Of a stretch of 64,000 nucleotides of DNA, positions 25,670-34,446 are shown piece after piece (position 1 is the first letter of the stretch; every line of letters begins with the position of its first letter). The position numbers and the translations under genes were made by a program. The notes below the pieces were generated by a model that ran no database searches, had not been told where the DNA came from, and saw nothing but the letters and a program-made list of their open reading frames with translations. Source of the DNA: Nocardia huaxiensis (GTDB lineage: Bacteria > Actinomycetota > Actinomycetes > Mycobacteriales > Mycobacteriaceae); assembly GCF_013744875.1 (NCBI RefSeq), contig NZ_CP059399.1:186001-250000 (forward strand), read 5' to 3'.

Positions 25670-26776
25670 ATGCGGTATGACGGAGGGGTGAGGCGTTGGC
25701 TCCTGCACGTCGACCTCGACCAATTCCAGGCCGCGGTGGAATTCCGGCGGCATCCGGAGCTGCGCGGGCAACCGGTCATCGTGGGCGGGAACGGCGATCC
25801 CGCCGAACCCCGCAAGGTGGTGTCCTGCGCGTCGTATCCGGCGCGGGCCTACGGCGTACGCGCCGGAATGCCGCTGCGCACGGCGGCGCGGGTCTGCCCG
25901 GACGGGGTGTTCCTGCCGCAGGACCTGACCACCTACGCCGAGGCGTCCGAGGAGATCATGGAGCTGCTGCGGACCTTCCCCGGGCGTGTGGAGGTGCTCG
26001 GATTCGACGAAGCCTTCCTGGCGGTCGACACCGATGATCCCGAACGCCTGGCTCAGGAAATCCGAAGTGCCATAGCGGAATTGGATCTCACCTGCGCGGT
26101 CGGCATCGGGGACAACAAGACTCGCGCCAAACTCGCCACCGGGTTCGCGAAGGCGGTCGGCAAGACCGGCGATCAGGCGAACCCCGGAACCGGAACCTTC
26201 CGGCTGACCTCGGACAACTGGGCCGAGCTCATGAACCATCGGCCCACCACCGCGCTCTGGGGCGTGGGTGCGCGTATCGCGAAACGGTTGAGCGCCTTGG
26301 GAATCGAAACCGTCGGCGAACTCGCCGCCGCCGACCGGGACATGCTCGCAGCCGAATTCGGGCCCAATACCGGGCCGTACTTCTGGGTGCTCGGGCACGG
26401 CGGGGGTGACACCGATATCTCGGCGCCGCGAGAACCGGTGGGGCGCAGTCGATCCGAGACGTTTCCCGCCGACCTGACCGAGATCGCCGACATCGACGAC
26501 GCGGTCACGCGATTGGCCACCCAGGCGGCGGAGGAGACCTTCGCCGAAGGACGCGCCATCGGACGCGTCGGAGTCACCGTGCGCACCAAGACCTTCTTCA
26601 CCCGCACCAAACAGAAGAAACTGCCCAGGGCCTGCACCGATGTCGACGAGATCGTGCAGACCGCGCTCACTGTGCTGCACGCCTTCGAGCTGGATCGGCC
26701 CATCCGGCTGCTCGGGGTGCGAGTCGAATTTGTCATGCTGGGGCCAGACATTGCGACGGAAGGCAGCCGCGGATGA
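25670..26776 (+). CDS. dinB2: Y-family DNA polymerase, DinB2-like
   Basis: The 368-residue protein closely follows mycobacterial Rv3056/DinB2 (HVDLDQF, GGNGDPAEPRKVV, LWGVGARIAKRLSALGI). Metal-binding acids are present (D15 and D17 in the first motif, DE in GFDEAFLAVD). The steric-gate position, Phe in typical DinB and Leu14 in M. smegmatis DinB2, is Gln20 here. Translesion synthesis is expected, with possible tolerance of ribonucleotides. No beta-clamp motif was picked out at the C-terminus. Alignment to DinB2 favours a GTG at 25688 as start, but its ribosome site is too close; the ATG was kept. The stop overlaps the next gene as ATGA. Confidence 0.85.
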   Translation: MRYDGGVRRWLLHVDLDQFQAAVEFRRHPELRGQPVIVGGNGDPAEPRKVVSCASYPARAYGVRAGMPLRTAARVCPDGVFLPQDLTTYAEASEEIMELLRTFPGRVEVLGFDEAFLAVDTDDPERLAQEIRSAIAELDLTCAVGIGDNKTRAKLATGFAKAVGKTGDQANPGTGTFRLTSDNWAELMNHRPTTALWGVGARIAKRLSALGIETVGELAAADRDMLAAEFGPNTGPYFWVLGHGGGDTDISAPREPVGRSRSETFPADLTEIADIDDAVTRLATQAAEETFAEGRAIGRVGVTVRTKTFFTRTKQKKLPRACTDVDEIVQTALTVLHAFELDRPIRLLGVRVEFVMLGPDIATEGSRG

Positions 26777-27555
26777 GCGACTACGAGAACATCCTGTTCG
26801 AGCACAACGGGCCCATTGCCCGCATCACCCTCAACCGGCCCAAGGCCGCCAATGGCATCGACCAGGCGCTCGCCGACGAGCTGGCACGGGCCGCCGCGTA
26901 CTGCTCGGAAGATCCGGCGATCAAGGTGGTCGTGCTGACCGGCGCCGGACGGTTCTTCTCCGCCGGCGGCGATGTGCGCGCCATGGCCGACAGCCCCGAC
27001 ACCGGCGAGTTCATCGAGAAGCTGGCCGCCACGCTGCACCACGCCGTCTCCTCGTTCGCGCGAATGGACGCGCTGCTCATCGTCGGCGTGAACGGCACCG
27101 CGGCCGGTGCGGGACTCAGCCTCGCGGTCGCCGGTGACCTGGTGGTCGCCGCCGAATCCGCCTCGTTCACCATGGCCTACACCAAGGTCGGGCTGAACCC
27201 CGACGGCGGCGCGTCCTACTACCTGCCGCGGCTCATCGGGCTGCGCAAGACACAGGACCTCATGCTCACCAACCGCGTGCTGACCGCCGCCGACGCCCTC
27301 GACTGGGGCCTGCTGCACCAGGTGGTCGCCGACGACGAGCTCACCACCACCGTCGAGACCCTGGCCCAGCAGTTCGCCGCCGGGCCGAAGCTGTCCAACG
27401 CGCACGTGAAGAAGCTGCTGCTGGTGTCTTCACAGCACACCCTCGAAGAGCAGCTGAACACCGAAGCCCAGTTCATCACCAGCTGCGCGCGGTCCGCCGA
27501 CGGCCAGGAGGGCATCGCCGCCTTCGTTGCCAAGCGGGCCCCGAAGTTCGCCTGA
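26773..27555 (+). CDS. Enoyl-CoA hydratase/isomerase (crotonase family)
   Basis: The 260-residue protein has the crotonase oxyanion-hole segments GRFFSAGGDVRAMAD and NGTAAGAGLSLAVAGDL. The catalytic region reads VGLNPDGGASYYLPRLIG; the Asp in PDGG and the missing Glu of classic hydratases recall PaaG-type isomerases, so double-bond isomerisation may fit better than hydration. It overlaps dinB2 by four bases and so is probably co-translated with it, which is an odd pairing. The start is the ATG of the overlap. Confidence 0.85.
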   Translation: MSDYENILFEHNGPIARITLNRPKAANGIDQALADELARAAAYCSEDPAIKVVVLTGAGRFFSAGGDVRAMADSPDTGEFIEKLAATLHHAVSSFARMDALLIVGVNGTAAGAGLSLAVAGDLVVAAESASFTMAYTKVGLNPDGGASYYLPRLIGLRKTQDLMLTNRVLTAADALDWGLLHQVVADDELTTTVETLAQQFAAGPKLSNAHVKKLLLVSSQHTLEEQLNTEAQFITSCARSADGQEGIAAFVAKRAPKFA

Positions 27556-27684
27556 GGCAAGGGTTTTCAGCCCGTCAGGGATTCGGGAATACCGACGTCC
27601 ACCGGGGCCGCGGGCAGGCGGTGCTGCCGGGGATTCGTGGCCGAAGAACATCGTGACCAGCGCATCGGCACCTATGCTCGGTCC

Positions 27685-28677
27685 ATGGAGTTCCAGGCGA
27701 TGGTGGCACACGAAACAGACAGCGGGATCACGCTCGTGCGCGAGACGGTCGGCGACGACTTCCTCGGCCCCGGCAATGTGACGATCAGGGTGCAGTATTC
27801 GAGCGCCAACTACAAGGACGGGCTCGCCATCACCCCGCGCGGCGGCGTGGTGCGCGCGTACCCGATCATCCCCGGCATCGATCTCACCGGCGAAGTCGTC
27901 GAATCCGAGGACCCCGATTTCGCGCCCGGCGATCTGGTGGTCGCGCACGGCTACGACATCGGCGTCGCCCACCACGGCGGATTCACCGAATACGCCAAGG
28001 TTCCGGGCGAATGGGTGGTGAAACTCGACGGCCTCACCCCGCGTGAAGCGGCCGCCCTCGGCACCGCCGGCTTCACCGCCGCCATGAGCGTGCAGGCGCT
28101 GCTCGACCACGGCCTCACCACCTCCGACGGCCCGGTCCTGGTCACCGGCGCCACCGGCGGCGTGGGCACGGTGGCGGTCGACATCCTGGCGGGCCTCGGC
28201 TTCGAGGTGATCGCCTCCACCGGCAAGATCGGCGCCACCGAACTCCTCGAAACCCTCGGCGCGAAAACGGTCATCGGCCGCCTCCCCGCCGAGGGCGAGA
28301 AACTCCGCCCCCTCGGCAAATCCCAGTGGGCCGCCGCCGTCGACAGCGTGGGCGGCGAATCCCTCGCCCACATCCTCTCCACCACCAACTACGGTGGCGC
28401 GGTGGCGGTCTCGGGCCTCACCGGCGGCCCGTCCGTCCCCACCACGGTCATGCCCTTCATCCTGCGCGGCGTCTCCCTGCTCGGCATCGACTCCGCCCAC
28501 TTCCCCATCGCCAAACGCCGCGACCTGTGGGCCCGCCTCGCCAAGGACCTGAAACCCCAGCACCTCTCCCTCCTGGAGAACTACGCCCCCATCACCGAAG
28601 CCGAATCGGTACTGCGCTCCATCCTCGAAGGCACCCACTCCGGCCGCACCGTCCTCGGCGTGGCAGGCGAGTTCTAG
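27685..28677 (+). CDS. acuI: Acrylyl-CoA reductase-like MDR oxidoreductase (AcuI/YhdH family)
   Basis: The 330-residue medium-chain reductase has the AcuI/YhdH pattern: SSANYKDGLAIT, PGIDLTGEVV, a VTGATGGVGTVAV dinucleotide fold, and LLGIDS near the end. These enzymes reduce acryloyl-CoA with NADPH and lack zinc ligands, as does this one. It probably detoxifies or recycles acryloyl-CoA from propionate-type metabolism. No ribosome site is seen; TATGCT six bases before the ATG suggests a leaderless message. Its TAG overlaps the stop of the convergent EEP gene on a shared CTAG. Confidence 0.82.
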   Translation: MEFQAMVAHETDSGITLVRETVGDDFLGPGNVTIRVQYSSANYKDGLAITPRGGVVRAYPIIPGIDLTGEVVESEDPDFAPGDLVVAHGYDIGVAHHGGFTEYAKVPGEWVVKLDGLTPREAAALGTAGFTAAMSVQALLDHGLTTSDGPVLVTGATGGVGTVAVDILAGLGFEVIASTGKIGATELLETLGAKTVIGRLPAEGEKLRPLGKSQWAAAVDSVGGESLAHILSTTNYGGAVAVSGLTGGPSVPTTVMPFILRGVSLLGIDSAHFPIAKRRDLWARLAKDLKPQHLSLLENYAPITEAESVLRSILEGTHSGRTVLGVAGEF

Positions 28678-29375
28678 CCCACCACCGCCCGCACGAGATT
28701 GTGGTCGGACACCCCGGCCACATCCTCGACCACCAAGTCCCGCACCGTAACTCCGCGCCCCGCCACATGGTCGATGAACTGCGACTTCGTCCCGGAGGTG
28801 CGCGGCCTGGTCGGAATCGAATCGGCAGGAAACTCGGCAACCTCGAAGTCCCCGCCGAGCGCCGCCGCCACGGTGCCCCGATCGACATTGAAGTCCCCGA
28901 GCAGCACTGCCCGCCGATCCGCTACCACCTCGGCGAGCCGCACGAACTGGCTCTCCCGCCGCTCATCACCGCTCACATGCGTCGCAACAACCAGTAGATC
29001 CTCGAATTCCACAGCGAGAAGCCCATTCCCGCGATCATTGGCGAAATTCTCGGCCGCCACCACCTTGCTCGACCCATCGCTGACGATCACGAGATTCTCC
29101 GAACGGTCCCGGAGCGGATCAGGCAGGCGTCGTGGCGTCGGAACACGCGGATAGCGCAGCACATGAACCGTCCGGTCCGGCAGCGCCTCACGAAGACTCT
29201 CCACCTGATCGCCGCTGACCTCCTGCAGCGCAATCACCCGCTCCGGAAGCTGAGCAATTGCTGCAGCGACGGACGCGATCCGATCCGCCTCGCGTGGCCA
29301 CCGCTCGACAGTGTCACCGGCGTAGTTGTCGGCATGGACGCGGTGGAGGACATTCCAGGTGGCAACTGCAATCAC
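28674..29375 (-). CDS. Endonuclease/exonuclease/phosphatase family protein
   Basis: The 233-residue protein has the EEP metal and catalytic motifs ATWNVLHR, ALQEVSGDQ, GDFNVDR and SDHN in the usual order, so a metal-dependent phosphoesterase is likely. Members include exonuclease III, sphingomyelinases and inositol phosphatases; the sequence does not choose among them. No signal peptide is seen. The GTG lacks a ribosome site, but TAGAGT lies six bases upstream, consistent with a leaderless start. Confidence 0.82.
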   Translation of the reverse strand: MIAVATWNVLHRVHADNYAGDTVERWPREADRIASVAAAIAQLPERVIALQEVSGDQVESLREALPDRTVHVLRYPRVPTPRRLPDPLRDRSENLVIVSDGSSKVVAAENFANDRGNGLLAVEFEDLLVVATHVSGDERRESQFVRLAEVVADRRAVLLGDFNVDRGTVAAALGGDFEVAEFPADSIPTRPRTSGTKSQFIDHVAGRGVTVRDLVVEDVAGVSDHNLVRAVVG

Positions 29376-29384
29376 AGGCCGACT

Positions 29385-29564
29385 CTACGAGATGCCCTCA
29401 GCCTCTGCAGGTTTCGTTTCATGTGAAACATGTTCGCCCGACGGTAGCGAACGTTCTGACTGTGCGATCGACTCGAGCAGGTGGCGAGTGTTTGCAGGAG
29501 TGCTGAGCAGGTAGGCGGTTTCCCGCCGCGACTTGTACTCGCGCCACCAGTTCACGGAATACAT
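29385..29564 (-). pseudogene. Remnant of a YefM-type antitoxin gene
   Basis: The segment 29454-29543 encodes REYKSRRETAYLLSTPANT and then RHLLESIAQSE, matching the C-terminal half of YefM (EEYNSLEETAYLLRSPANA then RRLMDSIDSL). The DNA-binding N-terminal half (ISYSEAR and the following strands) is missing, and no YoeB toxin gene is downstream, where the EEP gene begins. It looks like the decayed end of a toxin-antitoxin locus. Whether anything is still made is unknown. Confidence 0.55.
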
Positions 29565-29588
29565 TCTGCTGCAGCACCCTCCTATGCG

Positions 29589-29623
29589 GAAGCCGTGCAT
29601 GCTCGGGGAGCGTGCACGGCTTC
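29589..29623. terminator. Hairpin downstream of lon
   Basis: A 16-pair stem (GAAGCCGTGCATGCTC with its complement, one G-T pair) closes on GGG, directly after the lon stop in the transcribed direction. No U-run follows in that direction. Confidence 0.7.
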
Positions 29624-29633
29624 TCGGGTTGGG

Positions 29634-32078
29634 TTATGCGGTGGCGCTGAGGGCCGGGCCGGAGTAGGCCGGTTCGGCGACCGGTTCGATGGCGTAGGCC
29701 AGGATTTCTGCCACGTCGGCGACGGGGCGGACGTCCAGGGCGGCCAGGACTTCGGTGGGGACCTCGTCCAGGTCGGGCTCGTTGCGGGCCGGGATGAAGA
29801 CGGTCTTCAGGCCGGCTCGCTGGGCTGCCAGGAGCTTTTGCTTGACCCCGCCGATGGGGAGGACACGGCCGTTGAGGGTGACCTCGCCGGTCATGCCGAC
29901 ATCGGAGCGGACCTGGCGGCCCAGGGCCAGGGACACCAGGGCCGTGACCATGGTGACGCCGGCCGACGGGCCGTCCTTCGGGACCGCGCCTGCCGGGAAG
30001 TGGATGTGGATATTGCGATCCAGCACCTTCGGCTCGATGCCGATCTCCTCCAGGTGGGAGCGGACGTAGGTCAGGGCGATCTGCGCGGACTCCTTCATGA
30101 CGTCGCCCAGCTGACCGGTGAGGGTCAGGGAGCGGTCGCCCTCGGCGGCATTGGCCTCGATGTAGAGGACGTCGCCGCCCGCGCCGGTCACCGCCAAACC
30201 CGTTGCGACACCGGGGACCGCGGTGCGTTCCACCGAATCCGGGGTGAAGCGGGGGCGGCCCAGGTACTCCTTCAGGTCCGGCAGGTCGATGACCAGGGAA
30301 CCGGTGCGCGCGACCTCGTCGTAGCCGAGATCCTCGTCGTAGCCCAGGGATTCGGGCTGCGGCACGAATTCACCTGCTATGACGCGGCTTTCGGCGTCGG
30401 CCAGGTCGGCCTGCTCGGACAGTTTGGTGGCTGCCTTGCGCAGGGCCTTGGCGACCAGGCGCTCCATCTGCCGCACGCCGGCTTCCCGGGTGTAGTTGGC
30501 GGCGATCTCGCGCAGGGCGGCGTCGGTGACCGAAACCTCCTCCGCCGTCAGGGCATTGCGCTCCAGCTGGCGCGGGACCAGGAAGTCGCGGGCGATGGCC
30601 ACCTTGTCGGCCTCGGTGTAGCCGTCGACCGTGATCAGCTCCATGCGGTCCAGCAGCGGGCCGGGAATCGTCTCCATGACGTTCGCGGTCGCGATGAACA
30701 GCACGTCCGACAGATCCAGGTCCAGGTCCAGGTAGTGGTCGCGGAAGGTGTGGTTCTGCGCGGGGTCCAGCACCTCGAGCAGCGCCGCCGCCGGATCACC
30801 CCGGAAGTCGGAGCCGACCTTGTCGATCTCGTCCAGCAGGACAACGGGATTCATCGAACCCGCCTCCTTCATGGCGCGCACGATCCGACCCGGCAGGGCG
30901 CCGACGTAGGTGCGCCGGTGCCCGCGGATCTCCGCCTCGTCGCGCACGCCACCCAGGGCGACCCGCACGAACTTGCGGCCCAGCGCACGAGCCACGGACT
31001 CACCCAGCGAGGTCTTGCCCACACCGGGCGGACCCACCAGCACCAGCACCGCGCCGGAGCCGCGACCGCCCACGACCTCCAGGTTGCGCGCGGCCCGCCG
31101 GGCCCGCACCGCCAGGTACTCGACCATGCGGTCCTTCACCTCGTCCAGCCCGTGGTGGTCGGCGTCCAGCACGGCGCGCGCGGCCGAAACATCGGTGCTG
31201 TCCTCGGTTTTCACCGTCCACGGCAGTTCCAGGACGGTATCCAGCCAGGTGCGGATCCAGCCCGACTCCGGGCTCTGATCGCTGGACCGCTCCAGCCGCC
31301 CGACCTCGCGCAGCGCCGCCTCCCGGATATCGTCCGGCAGCTCGGCGTTCTCGACCCGGGCGCGGTAGTCCTCGGCCCCGTCGGGCTCGTCCTCACCCAG
31401 CTCCTTGCGGATCGCGTTCAACTGCTGCCGCAGCAGGAACTCCCGCTGCGTCTTCTCGACGCCCTCGCGCACATCCTCACTGATCTTCTCCGAGATCTCC
31501 GTCTCGGCGATGTGTTGCTTGGTCCACTCGATCAGCTTGCTCAAACGCGTTGCGGTATCGACGGTTTCGAGCAGCTCCCGCTTCTCGGCATTGCTCAGGT
31601 AGGAAGCCCACCCGGCCGCATCGGCCAGCGCGGAAGGATCCTGCAGCTGGTTCACCGCGTCGATGACCTGCCACGCCTCCCGCCGCTGCAACACGGCCAC
31701 GACCAGCTTCTTGTATTCCGCCGCAAGCTCTTTGGTCTTGCCGTCGGCGGCGGGGACCTCGACGGCCTCCGCCTCCACCCACAGCGCGGCGCCCGGCCCG
31801 GTCACCCCGTGCCCGATCTTCGCGCGCTCCTCGGCCTTCAACACGGCCGCCGGCGCACCCCCGCGCATCCGACCCACCTGTTCGATGGTGGCGACGACGC
31901 CGTAGGTGGCGTACCCCTCGTCGAGCCGAGGCGCGACCAACACCTGGTTGACCTTCCCGGCACGCGCGGCATCGATTGCGGCCTGCGCGGACTCGTCCAG
32001 CTCGACCGGCACCACCATGCCCGGGAGCACGATCGGATCGGTCAGGAACAGGACCGGCAGGTTCTGAGATGTAGTCAC
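29634..32078 (-). CDS. lon: ATP-dependent Lon protease
   Basis: The 814-residue protein is a full-length LonA: an N-terminal substrate domain (LPVLFLTDPIVLPGMVVPVE), AAA+ module with Walker A GPPGVGKTS and Walker B VVLLDEIDKVG, and a protease domain with the catalytic Ser in PKDGPSAGVTM and the catalytic Lys in GGVKQKLLAA. It degrades damaged and regulatory proteins. The GTG start has AAGGGG eight bases upstream. Promoter-proximal sites for HspR (HAIR) and ClgR lie just before the gene. Lon is present in Nocardia and M. smegmatis but absent from M. tuberculosis. Confidence 0.96.
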   Translation of the reverse strand: MTTSQNLPVLFLTDPIVLPGMVVPVELDESAQAAIDAARAGKVNQVLVAPRLDEGYATYGVVATIEQVGRMRGGAPAAVLKAEERAKIGHGVTGPGAALWVEAEAVEVPAADGKTKELAAEYKKLVVAVLQRREAWQVIDAVNQLQDPSALADAAGWASYLSNAEKRELLETVDTATRLSKLIEWTKQHIAETEISEKISEDVREGVEKTQREFLLRQQLNAIRKELGEDEPDGAEDYRARVENAELPDDIREAALREVGRLERSSDQSPESGWIRTWLDTVLELPWTVKTEDSTDVSAARAVLDADHHGLDEVKDRMVEYLAVRARRAARNLEVVGGRGSGAVLVLVGPPGVGKTSLGESVARALGRKFVRVALGGVRDEAEIRGHRRTYVGALPGRIVRAMKEAGSMNPVVLLDEIDKVGSDFRGDPAAALLEVLDPAQNHTFRDHYLDLDLDLSDVLFIATANVMETIPGPLLDRMELITVDGYTEADKVAIARDFLVPRQLERNALTAEEVSVTDAALREIAANYTREAGVRQMERLVAKALRKAATKLSEQADLADAESRVIAGEFVPQPESLGYDEDLGYDEVARTGSLVIDLPDLKEYLGRPRFTPDSVERTAVPGVATGLAVTGAGGDVLYIEANAAEGDRSLTLTGQLGDVMKESAQIALTYVRSHLEEIGIEPKVLDRNIHIHFPAGAVPKDGPSAGVTMVTALVSLALGRQVRSDVGMTGEVTLNGRVLPIGGVKQKLLAAQRAGLKTVFIPARNEPDLDEVPTEVLAALDVRPVADVAEILAYAIEPVAEPAYSGPALSATA

Positions 32079-32096
32079 TCTTCGACCCCTTCCAAG

Positions 32097-32117
32097 GTTG
32101 AGCTATGTCCACTCAAC
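32097..32117. promoter_or_regulatory. HAIR-like element (HspR site) upstream of lon
   Basis: TTGAG and CTCAA are separated by exactly nine bases, matching the core and spacing of the HAIR consensus (CTTGAGT-N7-ACTCAAG) bound by HspR; only the outer C/G pair differs. It begins 19 bases before the lon start. HspR control of lon is known in streptomycetes. Confidence 0.65.
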
Positions 32118-32144
32118 CCACCCCTTGCCGCTCTTGTTCCGCCC

Positions 32145-32162
32145 GTTCGCCGCCAGCGAAAC
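32145..32162. promoter_or_regulatory. ClgR-like box upstream of lon
   Basis: GTTCGC-N5-GCGAAAC fits the ClgR operator (GTTCGCY-N3-RGCGAAC) at all but the last positions and lies about 67 bases before the lon start, a position suited to activation. ClgR activates clp and, in some actinomycetes, lon genes. Confidence 0.65.
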
Positions 32163-32237
32163 TCCCCAGGTCACAGCCCGATGTCATACGATGGCGCGGG
32201 ATTGGGCTGTGCCGTACACCACTAGGAGTCGATGATC

Positions 32238-33239
32238 ATGCTCGCTGCGCGACTGCACCTCGGAAAAGAACGACGACTGGAATTGGACGAGGTGCCGGTG
32301 CCCGAGCCGGGGGCGGATCAGGTACTGATCAAGGTGGAGGCCGCGGGGGTCTGCCTGTCGGATGTGCACCTCATCGACGGGATGCTTTCGCCGCTGTTCC
32401 TGAAGGGCGACGTGGTCACGCTGGGGCATGAGGTGGCGGGCACGGTGCACGCCCTCGGGCCGGGGGTGACCGCGGCCAAGGTGGGCGATCGGGTGCTGTT
32501 GCAGGCGGGGGAGGTTCGCGGGGCGGCGGTCTACACGCGGGGTGTGGATTACGACGGCGGGTGGGCGGAGTACACGCTCGCCCGCGTCGACACGCTGGTG
32601 CCGATTCCGGATGATCTGCCGTTCGAGCAGGCCTGCTTCATTCCGGATGCCGTTTCCACGCCGTGGGCCGCGATCACCGCCACCGCCGAGGTGAAACCCG
32701 GTGAACCGGTGGGGGTTTGGGGTGTCGGCGGGCTGGGGGCGCATGGGGTGCAGTTGTTGCGGATGGTGGGGGCCGCGCCGATCATCGCGGTGGATCCACT
32801 GCCCGCGGCTCGGGAGCGGGCGCTGGAGTTCGGGGCGGACTTCGCGTTCGATCCCGCTGATCCGGATCTGCGGCGGAAGGTGTTCGCGGCCACGGGGACC
32901 GGGCTGGCGGCCGCGTTCGACTTCGCGGGTGTGGCGGCCGTGCGGGAGCAGGCGGTGGTTTGTCTTGCGCCGCAGGGGCGGCTGGTGCTGGTCGGGCTCA
33001 CGGACAAACCGATCACCATTACCGGCGGGACGGCATTCAGCTTCTTCCAGCAGCAGTTGCGCGGGCATTACGGGTCGCAGCCGGAGCATGTGACGCAGCT
33101 GGTGAAGTTGCAGGGGCTGCACCGGGTGGACTTCTCGCGGTCGGTGAGCGCGGTCATGCCGCTCGCCGATGCCGCGAAGGCCGTGCATGCGCTGGATGCC
33201 AAGGAGGGCAATCCGATTCGGATCGTGCTCAAGCCTTGA
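32238..33239 (+). CDS. Zinc-binding alcohol dehydrogenase family protein
   Basis: The 333-residue MDR protein has catalytic-zinc ligands in AGVCLSDVHL and GHEVAG, and a Rossmann fold in GVWGVGGLGAHGVQLLRM. The four-Cys structural zinc loop is absent. The substrate is unknown; a primary or secondary alcohol is likely. AGGAG lies nine bases before this ATG but only three before the ATG at 32232, which decides the start. It is divergent from lon and convergent with the phosphatase gene. Confidence 0.83.
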   Translation: MLAARLHLGKERRLELDEVPVPEPGADQVLIKVEAAGVCLSDVHLIDGMLSPLFLKGDVVTLGHEVAGTVHALGPGVTAAKVGDRVLLQAGEVRGAAVYTRGVDYDGGWAEYTLARVDTLVPIPDDLPFEQACFIPDAVSTPWAAITATAEVKPGEPVGVWGVGGLGAHGVQLLRMVGAAPIIAVDPLPAARERALEFGADFAFDPADPDLRRKVFAATGTGLAAAFDFAGVAAVREQAVVCLAPQGRLVLVGLTDKPITITGGTAFSFFQQQLRGHYGSQPEHVTQLVKLQGLHRVDFSRSVSAVMPLADAAKAVHALDAKEGNPIRIVLKP

Positions 33240-33257
33240 GCAACCAGCGCAACGGAA

Positions 33258-34319
33258 TCAGGCCAGGCGACGCTGGAAGACGTTGACGGGCTGGGGGTTC
33301 GACGGGTCCACCGTGTAGACCCCCAGGTCGGCCGATGACGGGTTCAGGTCCAGGACCATGAAGCCGAGGTCGGTGAAGGTCTGGAACAGCGCCGGGTTGC
33401 GGTCGGGGTGGCCGCTGCTGGTTTTCGCAGCGGCACCGGAGATGATCTGGCGGGTGCCCTTGCAGTCCGTGGTGGGCTCGAGCACCTGCAGATTGTGGTC
33501 ATGGCCGGAGAGCAGGAACTGGCAGCGGCCCAGGACGTGCGCCTCGAAGAACTTCTTGACCTCGCTGCCGTTGACGAGATCGATCGGCACCCCGTCGTAT
33601 TCACCGGCATTGCCGTGCGAGCCGTTGCTCAGGTAGGGGTGGTGGGTGAGGGCGATCTTCCACTTGGCGGGGGACTCGGCCAGGGCGCGATCCAGCCAGG
33701 CGGCCTGCTCGGTCATGAAAGTGCCACCGGCGGACCAGTATTCGTTGAACAGCGGGGGCAGGTAGGCGGCGATCGGGTTCAGGTCGAGGATGAAGAACTC
33801 GACGATGGGCTGCTCGTGCGGGATGCGGACCGAGTAGTAGCGCGACGGCATCCACCAGCGGGCCGAGCGGGCGTGATAGGCGACCTCGTGGTCGCCGCGC
33901 AGCAGCCAGCCGCCGTCGCCGGGCAGGATCGAGCTGTTGTCGTGATTGCCCTGCACCATGATCCAGGGGATGTCGAGGCCGTTGTTGGGGTCCTCGAACT
34001 TGGCCTTGAACTGGGCGTCGTCATCGGCCCAGGGGCCGGATTCGTAGACATTGTCGCCGAGGCCCAGCGCCAGCGAGAAGGGTTGGCGCGCATGGAGGGC
34101 GCGGGCCGCGTCGGCCACCGCCCACTGTGGGCGGGCTCCGGTGCCGGCGTCGCCGGTGACCAGGATGCGCAGGTCCGTGCCGGTCGGGAAGGGGAACTTG
34201 GGGACGCCGTCGGCCACCGCGGGGACGGGTGCGGCCCAGGCGGGGCCGGCGGCGGCCAGGGTGGTGACACCTGCGGCGGCTGCCGCACCTGCGAGAAAAC
34301 CACGGCGGTCGACGGTCAT
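33258..34319 (-). CDS. Exported metallophosphoesterase (purple acid phosphatase-like)
   Basis: The 353-residue precursor opens DRRGFLAGAAAAAGVTTLAA, a Tat signal, with cleavage near AWAAPV, so it is folded with its metals before export. Calcineurin-type metal motifs are GDAGTG, LGLGDNVYESG, VQGNHDNS, THHPYLSNG and SGHDHN. It should hydrolyse phosphate esters outside the membrane. Its proximity to no obvious phosphate regulon leaves the substrate open. GGGAG precedes the ATG. Confidence 0.85.
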   Translation of the reverse strand: MTVDRRGFLAGAAAAAGVTTLAAAGPAWAAPVPAVADGVPKFPFPTGTDLRILVTGDAGTGARPQWAVADAARALHARQPFSLALGLGDNVYESGPWADDDAQFKAKFEDPNNGLDIPWIMVQGNHDNSSILPGDGGWLLRGDHEVAYHARSARWWMPSRYYSVRIPHEQPIVEFFILDLNPIAAYLPPLFNEYWSAGGTFMTEQAAWLDRALAESPAKWKIALTHHPYLSNGSHGNAGEYDGVPIDLVNGSEVKKFFEAHVLGRCQFLLSGHDHNLQVLEPTTDCKGTRQIISGAAAKTSSGHPDRNPALFQTFTDLGFMVLDLNPSSADLGVYTVDPSNPQPVNVFQRRLA

Positions 34320-34446
34320 CGAGATCTCCCTAGCCCTTCCATGTTGGTCGGTTGACCAGTATTGCCGGTCGAGTGAAACCCTGCACGATATGAGACATTA
34401 GGGAGCATTATTTCTCACCATCGGCTCGGCCATAGGGGGACCAGCT

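Noticed and set aside
29481..32225. More than 900-codon plus-strand open frame opposite lon
   Set aside because: Same reason; Lon is unambiguous on the minus strand.
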